Below, piece after piece: positions 1 through 9,891 of a DNA stretch of 64,000 nucleotides. Position 1 is the first letter of the stretch, and each line of letters starts with the position of its first letter. Under the pieces are notes generated by a model. It was given only the letters and a program-made list of their open reading frames with translations, did not search any database and was not told the origin of the DNA. Position numbers and translations under genes: made by a program. The stretch comes from Brasenia schreberi (lineage: Eukaryota; Streptophyta; Magnoliopsida; Nymphaeales; Cabombaceae): NCBI GenBank assembly GCA_036023115.1, contig JAYKKT010000073.1, positions 15,132,001-15,196,000 on the forward strand. The letters run 5' to 3'.

Positions 1-396
1 ATACTTGTAAGTTGTAACCCATAAGTAATGTTATTTTTTAATTTGTAGGTAAATTGTATTATTTCTTTTGTTTTCTTTATAGACAGATGCAAACTGATGT
101 AAGAAAGGTGCCATATGACCCACTTAGCTATGAAAATATTGATATTCTTGATGATTAGGTCGTAGAAGAACAATTTTTTATTATTTTAGAGGATGCAAAC
201 TGAAGAGCAATATAAGCAGAAGCACATATTGGAGTTGGCGATGTAGAAGGTGAAGGATTGGATGACCCAATTTTGGAGGAAGAGGAGGGAGGTGATGGTG
301 GCGATGATGATGATGGCGGTGACCCTGATTATAATGCTTATGGTGCATTTAATAATTATGATCCATGTTTTGTGGAATGAAACAATGAAATTGGAA
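1..396 (+). pseudogene. hAT transposase C-terminal tail (truncated, decayed)
   Basis: A frame from about position 83 reads DVRKVPYDPLSYENIDILDD, then a stop, then VVEEQFFIILEDAN, further stops, and an acidic tail ending at a TGA near 380. The same order of residues occurs on the minus strand at 45986-46312 inside the hAT element that interrupts the Rab gene (KVSYDLLSYKNIDILDDWVEEEEPPIILEDENW). Positions that are Trp or Gln in that copy are stop codons here, so this copy is dead. Only the last part of the transposase is in the window; the rest lies to the left. The matching terminal inverted repeat was not found before the RTE insertion at about 646. Confidence 0.75.
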
Positions 397-645
397 TGTT
401 GTAGTTTATAACTTTGTATTTGTGTTATGTAATAAATTGTAATCTTAACTTTGTAAACTTTTAGAAGCTTGTTGATATATTGTTGACTTTAATTTTAACT
501 TTCTTACTCTTGCACGTAGCCTCATGGTATTAGTTTATTGATCATGAAAATGTCATTTTTAGTTGCATTCTGATTGTGTTCTCTACCACTTGGTTACTTC
601 TATATTTTAATTGCAAATTTTCATATTTTTTTGAAATTTTTAACA

Positions 646-3600
646 CAACAACAACAAAGCCTTTTCTCATACTAAATGGGGGTCGGTTACATGGATTCTT
701 TGTTTTCACGGAGCCCTATCATGTGTCATGCTAGCAGTTAACTCAATATAAACTAGACCATTCTTTATAGTTTTTTTCCAACACTTTTGTGGTCGTCTTC
801 TTCCTTTTTTAACATTTTCACGATCTAATTTTTCATATCTTCTTATGGGAGTGTCCATTTCATCTTTCTACGTGTCCAAACCATCTTAAACAATTTTTCT
901 TTGTTTTATCATTTATTAGTATTACTCCTAATTGGTTTCTAATAACCTCATTATATATATGGTCTTTCCTTGTGTGACCACTCATAACATCTTCATTTTT
1001 GCTACGGACATACATTAACCTTATAAGAGACATGTATGATGGTACAAAAACATGTGTGAGGACTCATGAAGGAATGACAGACTTCTTTGAAGTTAATATT
1101 GGGTTACATCAAGGATCAACTTTAAGTCCATACTTATTTATAACGGTGATTGATGAGTTAACAAAACATATTCAAGATGAAGTACCTTGGTGTATGTTAG
1201 CATATGACATTGTATTAGTGGATGAGTCTAAGGAAAAAGTTAATAGAAAATTGGAACTATGGAGAGAAACATTAGAAAACAAAGGCCTCCGACTTAGTAG
1301 AACAAAGACAGAATATATGGAATGTAAGTTTGATCATTTGGTTACCTCAGAGGACATAGAAATTAAAATTGGCACACATTACATCCCCCAAAAGGAAAGT
1401 TTTAAATACCTAGGGTCAATTTTTTAGAGTGATGGAAGAATTGATGGAGATGTTACGCATAGAATTAATGCTGGTTGGTTAAAATGGAGAGGAGCATCAG
1501 GTATTCTTTGTGATAAGAAGATACTATTAAAGTTAAAAGGTAAATATTATAGAGGAGCAATTAGGTCTGCCATGTTTTATGGTTTTGAGTGTTGGGTAGT
1601 TAATCATCAACATGTACAAAAGATGTCTCTGACAGAAATGAAGATGTTGAGATGGATGAGTGGTCATACAAGAAAAGACCGTATACATAATGAGGTTATT
1701 ATAAACAAATTAGGAGTGGCACCAATAGAGGATAAAATGAGAGAATATCGTTTAAGATGGTTTGGACATATAGAAAGAAGATCAAAAGAAGAACCTATAA
1801 GAAGGTATGAAAAACTAAATTTGGAAAGTATTAAAAGAGCTAGAGGACGACCACAAAAGTGTTGGAAAGAAACAATAAAGAATGATCTGGCTTATTGTGA
1901 GTTAACTGCTAACATGGCACACGATAGGGATCAGTGGAAACAAAGAATCCATGTAACCGACCCCGTCTAGTATGGGAAAAGGCTTAGTTGTTGTTGTTGT
2001 TATAATTAACTACCTAATGCTCAGAACCATAAAACATAGCAGGTCTAATTGCTGCTCTATAATAGTTACCTTTTAACTTTAATGGTATATTCTTATCATA
2101 TAGAATACCTGATGCCCTTCTCAATTTTAACCAGCAAGCCTTAATTTATTATGTAACATCTCTGTCAATTTTTTCATCACTTTGAAAAATTGACCCTTGG
2201 TATTTAAAACTTTTCTTATGAGGGATGCATTGTATGCCGATCTTAAATTCTAAGTCCTCTGAAGTACCCAAATGATCAAACTTACATTCCATATATTTTG
2301 TCTTTGTTCTACTAAGTCGAAAGCCTTTACTTTCTAACGTTTCTCTCCGTAGTTCCAATTTCCTATTAACTTTTTCTTTATACTCATCCACTAACGCAAT
2401 ATCATATGGAAATAATGTGCACTAACGTACTTCATCTTGAATATATTTTGTTAACTCATTAATAATCAATATAAATAAATATAGAATTAAAATTTATCCC
2501 TGATGTAACCCAATATTAACTTCAAAGGAGTCTGTCATTCCTTGACGAGTCCTCATCGTATATGTCTCTTATAAGATTTATGTATGTCAATGGGATACCT
2601 CTTTTTTCCAAGGTTCTCTAAAGTACATCTCTTGACACCCTATCATATATCTTTTTTTATCAATAAATATCATGTGAAACTTCTTTTTTGCTCTAAAATG
2701 TTTTATAAGATATCTCAATAGGTGAATCGCTTCAACAGTAGCTTAGTTTTGCATGAATCCAAATTAGTTCTCTGTTGTACTTGATATTCATCTTAACCTA
2801 CATTCGATAATTCTTTTTATAATTTTATAGTATGATTCGTTAATTTGATATCTCGATAATTCAAACAATTTTGAATATCTCTCTTGTTATTATGTATGGG
2901 TATAAGTGTACTCGCTCTCCGTTCCTCGGGCATCTTTTGGGTTCTCCATATTTCATTAAATAGTCTTGTTAGCAAAGTGAGCTCCACCTCTCCTAGGATT
3001 TTTCATACTTCTATAGGAATATTATCTGGTCCTATAGATTTACCAACCTTTACATATTTAAGAGCCTTTTTGATCTTATTCTTTTGAATACGCCGATAGA
3101 AATTACGGTTTATATATTTTTGTGATTTAGCTAACTCTCCTAAGCTAATATTAATATCCGTATTTTCATTAAAAAGCTTATAAAAATATTTTTTTATCTA
3201 TTTTTGATATATCATTCGTCACTAGAATCTTCTTGTCCTCAGTTTTTGTTCATCTAACAAAACTAAGATCCTTAGTTTTCGTATCTCTATCCTAAAATAT
3301 TTCTATCACCTTCTTTGGAATTAAGCTTTTATATAAATCTTCCCAAAATTTGGCTTTTTCTTTACTAATGGCCTTATTTGCTTCTTTCTTTACTTTCTTA
3401 TAAGCTTTCAAAGTTTCACTAGTCTTCTTTGGATAATGCAATTTGTAACATGCCTTTTTTGCCTTGATTTTATCTTGCACCACTTCACTCTACCACCAAG
3501 CTTCTTTTTGTGTCGGTAGCCCGGTATGCCTCCCTTAGAACGTCTAACACATCTTTTGTCACTTCTCTAATACGTATAGCCATATAACATATCATAAGGT

Positions 3601-3727
3601 GTACCTCTATAATTTTAAGCATCTTCTTCAAAAACTTTATCTTTAAAGTTCCACCATCTAGTCCGAATAGCTCTATGCACTATTCTTCTTTATCCACTTT
3701 TTTTCTTTCAAATCTATTACTAAAAAA
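646..3727 (-). mobile_element. RTE-clade LINE, 5'-truncated, decayed, split by a nested LINE
   Basis: The minus-strand RTE LINE has its 3' end at about 646 (tail complementary to TTG repeats) and runs, interrupted, to about 3727. It aligns in order with the fuller element at 35589-38838: the C-terminal region after RT (646-1003), then after a roughly 1-kb plus-strand insertion the RT thumb region (2020-2391; [23 protein letters not shown] is recognisable), the central RT region and the connecting region (3292-3483, MVQDKIKAKKACYKLHYPKK). The part encoding the endonuclease is missing, so the copy is 5'-truncated. Many stops and frameshifts interrupt the reading frame. At the position where two other copies have TAG, this copy keeps CAA ([11 protein letters not shown]), placing it in a different subfamily. 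No clear target-site duplication was seen. Confidence 0.85.
1003..2003 (+). mobile_element. RTE-clade LINE, 5'-truncated, nested
   Basis: A plus-strand RTE fragment carries the C-terminal half of the reverse transcriptase and the downstream region. It begins in the segment [11 protein letters not shown], continues through EVNIGLHQGSTLSPYLF, and has a damaged catalytic region (AYDIVLVDE where the fuller copy has FADDIVLVEE). A TAG stop follows KYLGSIF at about 1426. The frame then reopens as [19 protein letters not shown] to RWFGHIERRSKEEP and ends in ADPV-like residues (TDPV). The 3' end is GGCTTAG followed by four to five TTG repeats, as expected for RTE elements. It sits inside the minus-strand RTE, so it inserted later. 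About 25 bases of the host element near the junction are missing. Confidence 0.88.
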
Positions 3728-4634
3728 TAATATATATAATGTATTCTCTAGTTTCTAAGAAATGTCAAGAAACACATAAATATGAATCAAACTAAATAAG
3801 CAAATTCTAAGAAGACAAATAATAAGTTTAATGTGGCATGTGCATATAATTTGAAATATATATTATACTTATTTCTTCAAGTAGGGTGATTATGGTCCAA
3901 TCTAATTTGAGCAATGAAACATATTACACTTACTTGCAAAAAGAATAGAATAATATTAAGGTAGATAAATAAATGCTCTTAAAACATAAAAAATCTTTAA
4001 GATCCACAAGAAAATATAACACTCACCAATACCAGATAACGAGAATATTCATAATACATTTGAAGTAACAACTTTAACATGCATCAAATATAATAATTAA
4101 TAGCTTAAATAACAAGTCCAAAACATAACATCCATTAAATACCACCAACTATACTAGTGTTGGTGCCACTACCACTTGGACAACTTGAATTTGCCCTGAT
4201 TTCATACTCACTATGATAAAAAGCAGAATAAATAAATTAAGAAGCTAAGAAATTTAACTTTTAAAGGTAACTAATCTGCCTAAAGAGTGTGACAGACAAC
4301 CTGCTGAAAGAGAGAAAAAGCAAGCAATGTTAGTCGTTGCTTGTTATGAGAGAGAGGTGGACAACGGAGAGAGAGAGACGCAACAAGCAACAAAGAGAGG
4401 GAGAGGGAGAGAGATGCATGCTCATTGCTTGCTGTGAGAGAAAAGTGGCAGATAACAACAACGTTGCTTGCTGTGAGAGAGAGGTGCAACAAGCAACGAA
4501 GAGAGAGATGTAGGCACAAGGGGACCAGAGAGACACTGATGCATCATATGTGAGCTGATAGTGGTAAATTGCAATTGTGTATACTTCCCCTTAAAGTTAA
4601 TCTGCAAAGTTTGGCAACGGGATTGTGATATATG
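3728..4634. other. Intergenic DNA, no gene seen
   Basis: AT-rich sequence without a credible coding region. The short minus-strand reading frames at 4280-4640 are low-complexity translations of a purine-rich repeat. It ends at the target site of the LTR retrotransposon. Confidence 0.6.
4306..4515. repeat. Degenerate purine-rich minisatellite
   Basis: Imperfect units alternate GAGAGAG runs with GTTGCTTGTTATGAGAG or GCTTGCTGTGAGAG and CAACAAGCAAC. At least three to four units are visible, with short inverted matches between TTGCTTG and CAAGCAA. No function is apparent. Confidence 0.55.
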
Positions 4635-4639
4635 AGGCA

Positions 4640-4973
4640 TGTTGAAGAATATAAGTTTAGAGTCAATTTTAGTACACTTGATGTTTTAGGATAGTAAATT
4701 TGATGTTTTAGGTATTATTGTAATTATCCGAAATTATAAGGGTATTTTGGTAATTTTTTGTACTAGGGGGTATTTTGGTTATTTTATGTTTTACAACTTC
4801 TTATATAAGGGTTGATAGGTTGTATTAGGGTGTGAAGGTTGCTGAGATTAAGAAAGAGAGAGAAAGAGGGGGCACGACCTCCATTGGAGGTTCGTCCCCT
4901 CCTCCGATCTCCATTTTTCCTCTTTATCATATTGATATTTTGTATTATCCGCTGCGCAACCACGTTTTCAACA
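4640..4973 (+). repeat. 5' LTR (334 bp)
   Basis: It starts TGTTGAAGAATATAAG and ends CACGTTTTCAACA. It contains a TATA-like box (TATATAAGG near 4803-4811) and, near 4868-4900, an inverted repeat around CCTCCATTGGAGG that would fold into a hairpin of about 13-15 bp. Compared with the 3' LTR it carries more A/T at mismatched sites, the pattern expected from deamination of methylated cytosines after insertion. Confidence 0.92.
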
Positions 4974-4987
4974 TGTTATCAGAGTCG
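4974..4987 (+). other. Primer binding site, tRNA-iMet type
   Basis: TGTTATCAGAGTCG directly follows the 5' LTR. It resembles the plant initiator-tRNA primer site TGGTATCAGAGC with a few mismatches, consistent with minus-strand cDNA priming in copia-like elements. Confidence 0.75.
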
Positions 4988-6245
4988 TTTGATCGATTTG
5001 AGTGTGCAAGCATCGCAACCATGAATAAGAAGGGCAAAGCATAGTGTAGTGTCTGCTAAATGAGTTCATGATCTGCTTTCTGAGTATGAAACAAGCGTCA
5101 CTGAAACAAATACCAATCAGGAAGAAGATCTGCCTCTGAAGACTTCATGATCACGGTCTTGCAGAAAATGTGGGAGATCTTTCACAGTAGATTTTCAGGG
5201 GGTCACCTATGGTTGTTCTAGCGACCTGCCAAGTTTTTCTCTTTGATTTGAGCCTTTGTTGTTGGGTGCGGATTGCTAATGATTGTTTTCCTGCTTCAAA
5301 CTTTGCAAGTTCGTTGAACCTGGGGCAAGTTGGTGAACTTGCTTGTTTGCAAGTTGATATTGGGAAGTTCTTGGCGAGAAAGCCTGACAAGAAATCAGAT
5401 GTAGGAGAGGAGACATTGGCGATATTCATTGGGCGATTTTCAAAACGAAAGACGCTTCTAGCTAAGCCTCCAAATGTGCCCTGGTTTGCACCTGATCATC
5501 AATCAAAGTCCTATTCCAACCAGGCTTTCTATTTTGTTTTTGGACCTGTTGAAAAAACTCATGTCCCGGACACCCACCTGCAGGTGCCTTCAATGTGTGT
5601 GTAGAGGGTGGAGGTGTCTGCATGTTAAATAAGAGTTGCTTGCATCTATGAAACTTTTCCGTGACAGTTCGTCTCCTAGAGACGATATTTGTTTGTATTG
5701 CCTCCTCGGGATCCTAATGCAGTCTAATTGTTCGACGATTTACCTCAAAGATTGCTCGCCATTTTCTACTCTATTTTTCAGTGTCTTGTCGCTGATATGG
5801 ACATTGGTGATGAAAATTGTTGTTTCGTACAGCCGTTTTGTAATGCCTCTCATGGTTATTCATCCGACATTTTGAGAGCTACCCTCCTTTGATTGCTGAC
5901 GGTTTTACATCGATATATGAATTTATGGACTTTATAAGATGCCTTGTCCATTCAACTAGCAGGACTCGAAAATCGGTTGCTTTCCAGCTTCATCCTCCTA
6001 TTGGTCTTGCAGTTTACTCCTTTTTGAGATGCATAACGGTGCCAAGTGCATTGCGGCTATTTGAAGTTGCTCGACCTTCTAAAGATGTGAGCAGTTAGTT
6101 ATATGGTTAGACAACCTATTATATGTTTTCCTTTTTTTCGAGACCTATGCCAAGTATCTGCAAAATTGGGGACAAGTTAGATTTTTGAGATGTGAAAGAG
6201 TTATTTTGACTGTGGAGAATGATGTGGCTAAATTTTCTCTGGATA
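4988..6245. other. Interior of LTR element, unidentified
   Basis: A 131-codon plus-strand frame at 5209-5604 and shorter frames at 5636-6098 are open, but match no family I recognise. They could be the 5' part of the captured transcript, a second captured fragment, or the element's own leader. The bases just before 6246 read as VEDKSKGKKTPKQ in the CRM frame, so the captured piece may begin upstream of 6246. Confidence 0.45.
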
Positions 6246-6900
6246 ATAAGGTGTCAATGTGGAGGATAAGAGTAAGGGGAAGAAAACGCCAAAGCAACTT
6301 AAGATGTCAAGGAAAGCAAAGATAAGCGAACTGAGGCTTTATCAGAAGATGACGTCTCCAAATCCAGAAGTTAGAATTAGGTACAAACTTGAAAAGTCTA
6401 AGAGGAAGGAATTCCAAAAGCTCCTGAGCAAGTCTATGACCCTGAAAGTTTGACAGAAGAGCAGTTTTACCTCAAAAGGACTGGGAAAAGAAAAAGTTTT
6501 ATGTGCCTGTTGGAAGACGAGGAGTCTTTGGTTGATCTTAACATGCATGCATTGGAAAAAGCATGAAACGGTGAAGGTTGTCTGCAAGCCTTGCAAACCT
6601 GGGCAGGTGCATGAATACACTCAAGAGCTTGCACGGCTTAGCAAAGGAACTGTTATCGATGTTAAAGGTGACAAAACTATACTTTTCTGCAGAGGAAAAA
6701 ACTATGTGCAGCCAAAGGTTATGTCACCTCCAGAGACCATCTCCAAGACAAAGACATTGGAACGGTACAAGTTTGAGCAGTCACTTGAACACATGAGCCA
6801 ATTCATTAAAAAGCTGGAGAAGGAGCTTGAAGAATATCACAGATACGTTGAACGTTACAAAAAGAATGATCAGGGTTCTGACAATTCCTCTATGAGCTAA
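6246..6900 (+). pseudogene. CRM (CRS1/YhbY)-domain protein, captured and frameshifted copy
   Basis: Three linked frames give a recognisable plant CRM-domain protein of the At3g25440 type. The first is a basic segment with KMSRKAKISELRLY and SPNPEVRIRYKLEKSKRKEF. The second follows a frameshift near 6415 and reads DPESLTEEQFYLKRTG. The third follows another shift near 6490-6530 and gives FYVPVGRRGVFG, then HWKKHETVKVVCKP, HEYTQELARLSKGT, RGKNYVQPKVMSPP and a Glu/Lys-rich coiled-coil tail ending in a stop at 6898-6900. The GRRGVFGG loop, the HWKKHE segment and the YRGKNY segment are family hallmarks; CRM proteins bind RNA and often assist organelle intron splicing. One residue pair is missing after GVFG, and no intron is needed across 650 bp. 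The copy lies wholly between the two LTRs, so it looks like a transduced cDNA now decayed. Confidence 0.85.
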
Positions 6901-7299
6901 AGTTACGGGTGCTCCATACTAGACAAAGGTGATAGCACCCAATAGACCGTATCATAGCAAATGTTGTGAAAAACACCTCACTTGGATGGTTTATACCCAA
7001 GATCTTGGTTCTACTTTTATTGGTTATGCCCCACATAAGCCTTAACTCAGCACAGTTAGATGAAATGCCCAAGAGAGAGATTTGTCTGCATATCAAGTGT
7101 TTGCTGAAATTTTTAAGAGATGAAAATTTAGAAAAGATTACAGGACATATGAAGTAGTATGTGATGATTGTTTTCATTGGAAAAACAACATGAAGAGAGT
7201 TTACAGAAAAGAGATGTATGCTAAAGATTGTAGTTATGATGACTGATGAAATGTGTTTTGCAGCTAAAGAAGCTGTTGAAAATATTACAGCCAAGAAAG

Positions 7300-7920
7300 C
7301 GCAGAAAAATATAAAGAAGAAAGAGAGGGTAGCGGCTCCTAAGGGGGACTGCACATGTCAAATTTCATCTTCTATATTATATTGTGTTAGAAAGCGCAGG
7401 AAAATATAAAGAAGAAAGAGATGGCGGTGGCTCCTAGAGGGGGTGCAATGCCAAATTCCATCTTCTAGATTATGTTGTGTAAGCACCAACAGCAACCACA
7501 AAAGTGAAAAGTATGAAAAGAAGAAAGAGAGAAAGGCAGTCATATTCCATCTTCTAACGATTGACAAGAAGAAAGTGAAAGAGGGCGGCCTAATTCCATC
7601 TTCTATCTATTTTAAGACCGAAAAGTTTGAAAAGAAGAAAGAGAGAAATGCAGTCCATTCCATCTTCTAATGATTGACAAGAAGAAAGTGAGAGAGGGCA
7701 GCCTAATTTCATCTTCTAACTATTTGGAGACTTAAAAGTTTGCTAAGAAGAAAGAGAGAAAGGTGGTCTTATTCCATCTTCTAGTGATTGATAAGAAGAA
7801 AGCGAGAGACAACCTAATTCTATCTTTTATGTATTTGAAGACCATACTTTATGATTGAAAGAAGAAAGTGAGAGGGGCTACTGCATCAGAATAGTCAGCC
7901 TATCCAATTCCATCTTCTAT
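7300..7920 (+). repeat. Imperfect tandem array in LTR element
   Basis: About nine degenerate units combine AAGAAGAAAGAGAGA-like blocks (near 7314, 7411, 7522, 7568, 7635, 7679, 7747, 7795 and 7862) with TTCCATCTTCTA blocks (near 7457, 7549, 7604, 7661, 7710, 7772 and 7909). Short and long units alternate. It contains no sustained frame of interest. Confidence 0.75.
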
Positions 7921-8049
7921 CAAGTGTTTGGTTGGTGGTTTGATCATCATAATGATCCATAAGTGTGGTGAAGATGGTGATGGTACCTTCTACCATAAAA
8001 GATCATATTTCTACCATAAAAGATCAGATTTCTCAAGAATTGGAAAAAC

Positions 8050-8260
8050 ATGACTTGATGTTGCAGCCAGAGATGCTGCTTGAGATGATCAACCAGGATG
8101 AATGAGTTGATGTTGCAGTTAGAGATACTGCTTAGATGATTAGCCAGGAAGGCTCAATTGATATTGCAACCAGAGATGCTGCTAGAGATGATCAGCCAAG
8201 AAGGTTGGGTTGAAGATGTTGCAGCCAAAGAAGCTGCTAAAGATCAGATCAGTCATTAAG
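8050..8260 (+). repeat. Second tandem array (period about 53 bp) in LTR element
   Basis: Four units of TTGATGTTGCAGCCAGAGAT followed by GCTGCTTGAGATGATCA start near 8055, 8108, 8159 and 8213. A single related unit (TTGCAGCTAAAGAAGCTG) occurs near 7258. The array lies just upstream of the polypurine tract. Confidence 0.75.
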
Positions 8261-8320
8261 ACAGATGAAAAAAGAACCAGTTCTTTTGCAAGTTTGGAGT
8301 TCGTAGTATCTCACTCCCAA

Positions 8321-8332
8321 CTTCAGGGAGGG
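8321..8332 (+). other. Polypurine tract of the LTR element
   Basis: The bases TTCAGGGAGGG sit immediately 5' of the 3' LTR start TGTTGAAG, the expected place for plus-strand DNA priming. The tract is short. Confidence 0.6.
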
Positions 8333-8663
8333 TGTTGAAGAATATAAGTTTAGAGTCAATTTTAGTACACATGTTTTAGGATAGTAAATTTGATGTTTTA
8401 GGTATTATTGTAATTGTCCGAAGTCGTAAGGGCGTTTTGGTAATTTTTTGTACTAGGGGGTATTTTGGTCATTTTATGTTTTACAGCTCCTTATATAAGG
8501 GCTGATAGGTTGTATTAGGGTTTGAAGGTTGTTAAGATTAAGAAAGAGAGAGAAAGAGGGGGGGCGGCCTCCATTGGAGGTCCGCCCCCTCCTCCGATCT
8601 CCATTTTTCCTCTTTATCGTATTGATATTTTGTATTATCCGCTTAGCAACCACGTTTTCAACA
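8333..8663 (+). repeat. 3' LTR (331 bp)
   Basis: It has the same ends as the 5' LTR and is followed by the AGGCA duplication at 8664-8668. It contains TATATAAGG near 8493 and the same central inverted repeat, here with G:C pairs where the 5' LTR has A:T pairs. Confidence 0.92.
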
Positions 8664-8668
8664 AGGCA

Positions 8669-9891
8669 TGCAATGGTTGAAGAAAAAAATGCAATATCCA
8701 AGGAATTTAGTTCTGAATCTTTTAGCTGTTGTTCCGTTCTTGGAAAAGAGAATGGTGTCAACAAAAATTCTCCCTGCAATGCTTTACTCCATCAGAGGGG
8801 GTGTTGGTTGATTGGGAGAAATGTTCTCTGGACGGCTTGGTAGAAATCTTACGGTGGATGTAATTATTCAGCCATTTTACAACGTTTTCCATTTGAGTGT
8901 GTGCATGTGTTGTATGAAGGTTTGATCATTGAATGTGCTTTGAGATTTAGTGCATTTGAATGCAGCCATTTATCCAGAAATGTGAGAGATGAGTTGGGTG
9001 ATAAACTTGGAAAATACAGTGCCAGAAGAAAGAACATCACTTTACAATTCATGTTGTTAGTCCAATTCCTATGAGACATTAATTATCACGTAACTGTTCT
9101 TAAAATTTTCACTGAATGTATTTATGGGTGTATATATGTATGTATTGAGACTATTGATGTCTGGGACACCCTATGCAGTTTTTCTACTTCTGCCTCTGAC
9201 CATGTTTTATGATTTCCAATCAATAGTTAGTAAGTCCTAGCCTTTTCGCTAGTGCTGTATGACATCTTGAAGCTGGCGCCGTTGTTATCTCTTCGTATGA
9301 ATAAACCACATTAAATCGCATATTTTCTTATTTCATTTTCTATTGGGGGTAAGAAGAGCTGGGGTCCTTAACATTTTAATTTCTTGTCAGGTTGGGCTAC
9401 TTGAGGCCTGAGTTTTCGCTAGTGATCTCACTTGAGATCGGGCCTTCTCTTGTGCCACATATCCAACTAAACATCTTCATTTCCATTGATGTTGGAAAAG
9501 ATGCAACATGAAAGTTGTAGATCTTGCTTATGTAGAAGCTGGTGTATGCAAACTGGTTTCTACACAAACCATTGCAAACTGCATCTATCTATTTGGTTAA
9601 AGGAAATGAGCTTTCATACTAAAGAAAAAGTTACTTTTTGCTTTCCTTAGGAAAGGCAAAATTAACTTTTTATTTTTTAGTACAGGTATTGTTTTGATCA
9701 AACCATTCATCTACTTTGATGGAATGATCAGGTGTGATTTGCATCGGTTTGCATACACCAGCTTCTCCTTGTTTCTATACTTGAGATCTTTAACATTTTT
9801 AAATCTCCTTTCACATTTGACATTGTTTATATCATATAGTTTCTTTTCTCTACTCACTTCTCTTATTATTTTCAATTGATGCTGCAGAAAG
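8669..9891. other. Upstream region of the Myb/SANT-like gene
   Basis: No recognisable coding region. Short frames at 8529-8843 and 8864-9079 have no family signature. A good 3' splice site (TTGATGCTGCAG) ends at 9889 just before the ATG of the next gene, so part of this stretch is probably 5' UTR and a leader intron. Confidence 0.5.

Larger units (their letters stand above)
4640..8663 (+). mobile_element. Non-autonomous LTR retrotransposon carrying a captured host gene
   Basis: Two directly repeated LTRs (4640-4973 and 8333-8663) begin TGTTGAA and end TTCAACA, and are flanked by the 5-bp duplication AGGCA (4635-4639 and 8664-8668). A tRNA-iMet-type primer binding site follows the 5' LTR, and a purine-rich tract precedes the 3' LTR. 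The 3.36-kb interior has no gag, protease, integrase, RT or RNase H frame that I can recognise, so the element would need enzymes supplied by another element. It holds a broken CRM-domain gene copy (6246-6900), two tandem arrays (7300-7920 and 8050-8260) and about 1.2 kb of unidentified sequence between the primer site and the gene copy. LTR ends and primer-site type suggest a Ty1/copia origin (inference). By eye the LTRs differ at roughly 20 sites plus one small indel, about 6%, mostly transitions. Confidence 0.9.

Noticed and set aside
4280..4640. Leu/Ser-rich minus-strand frames
   Set aside because: They are translations of GA-rich repeats and do not look like proteins.
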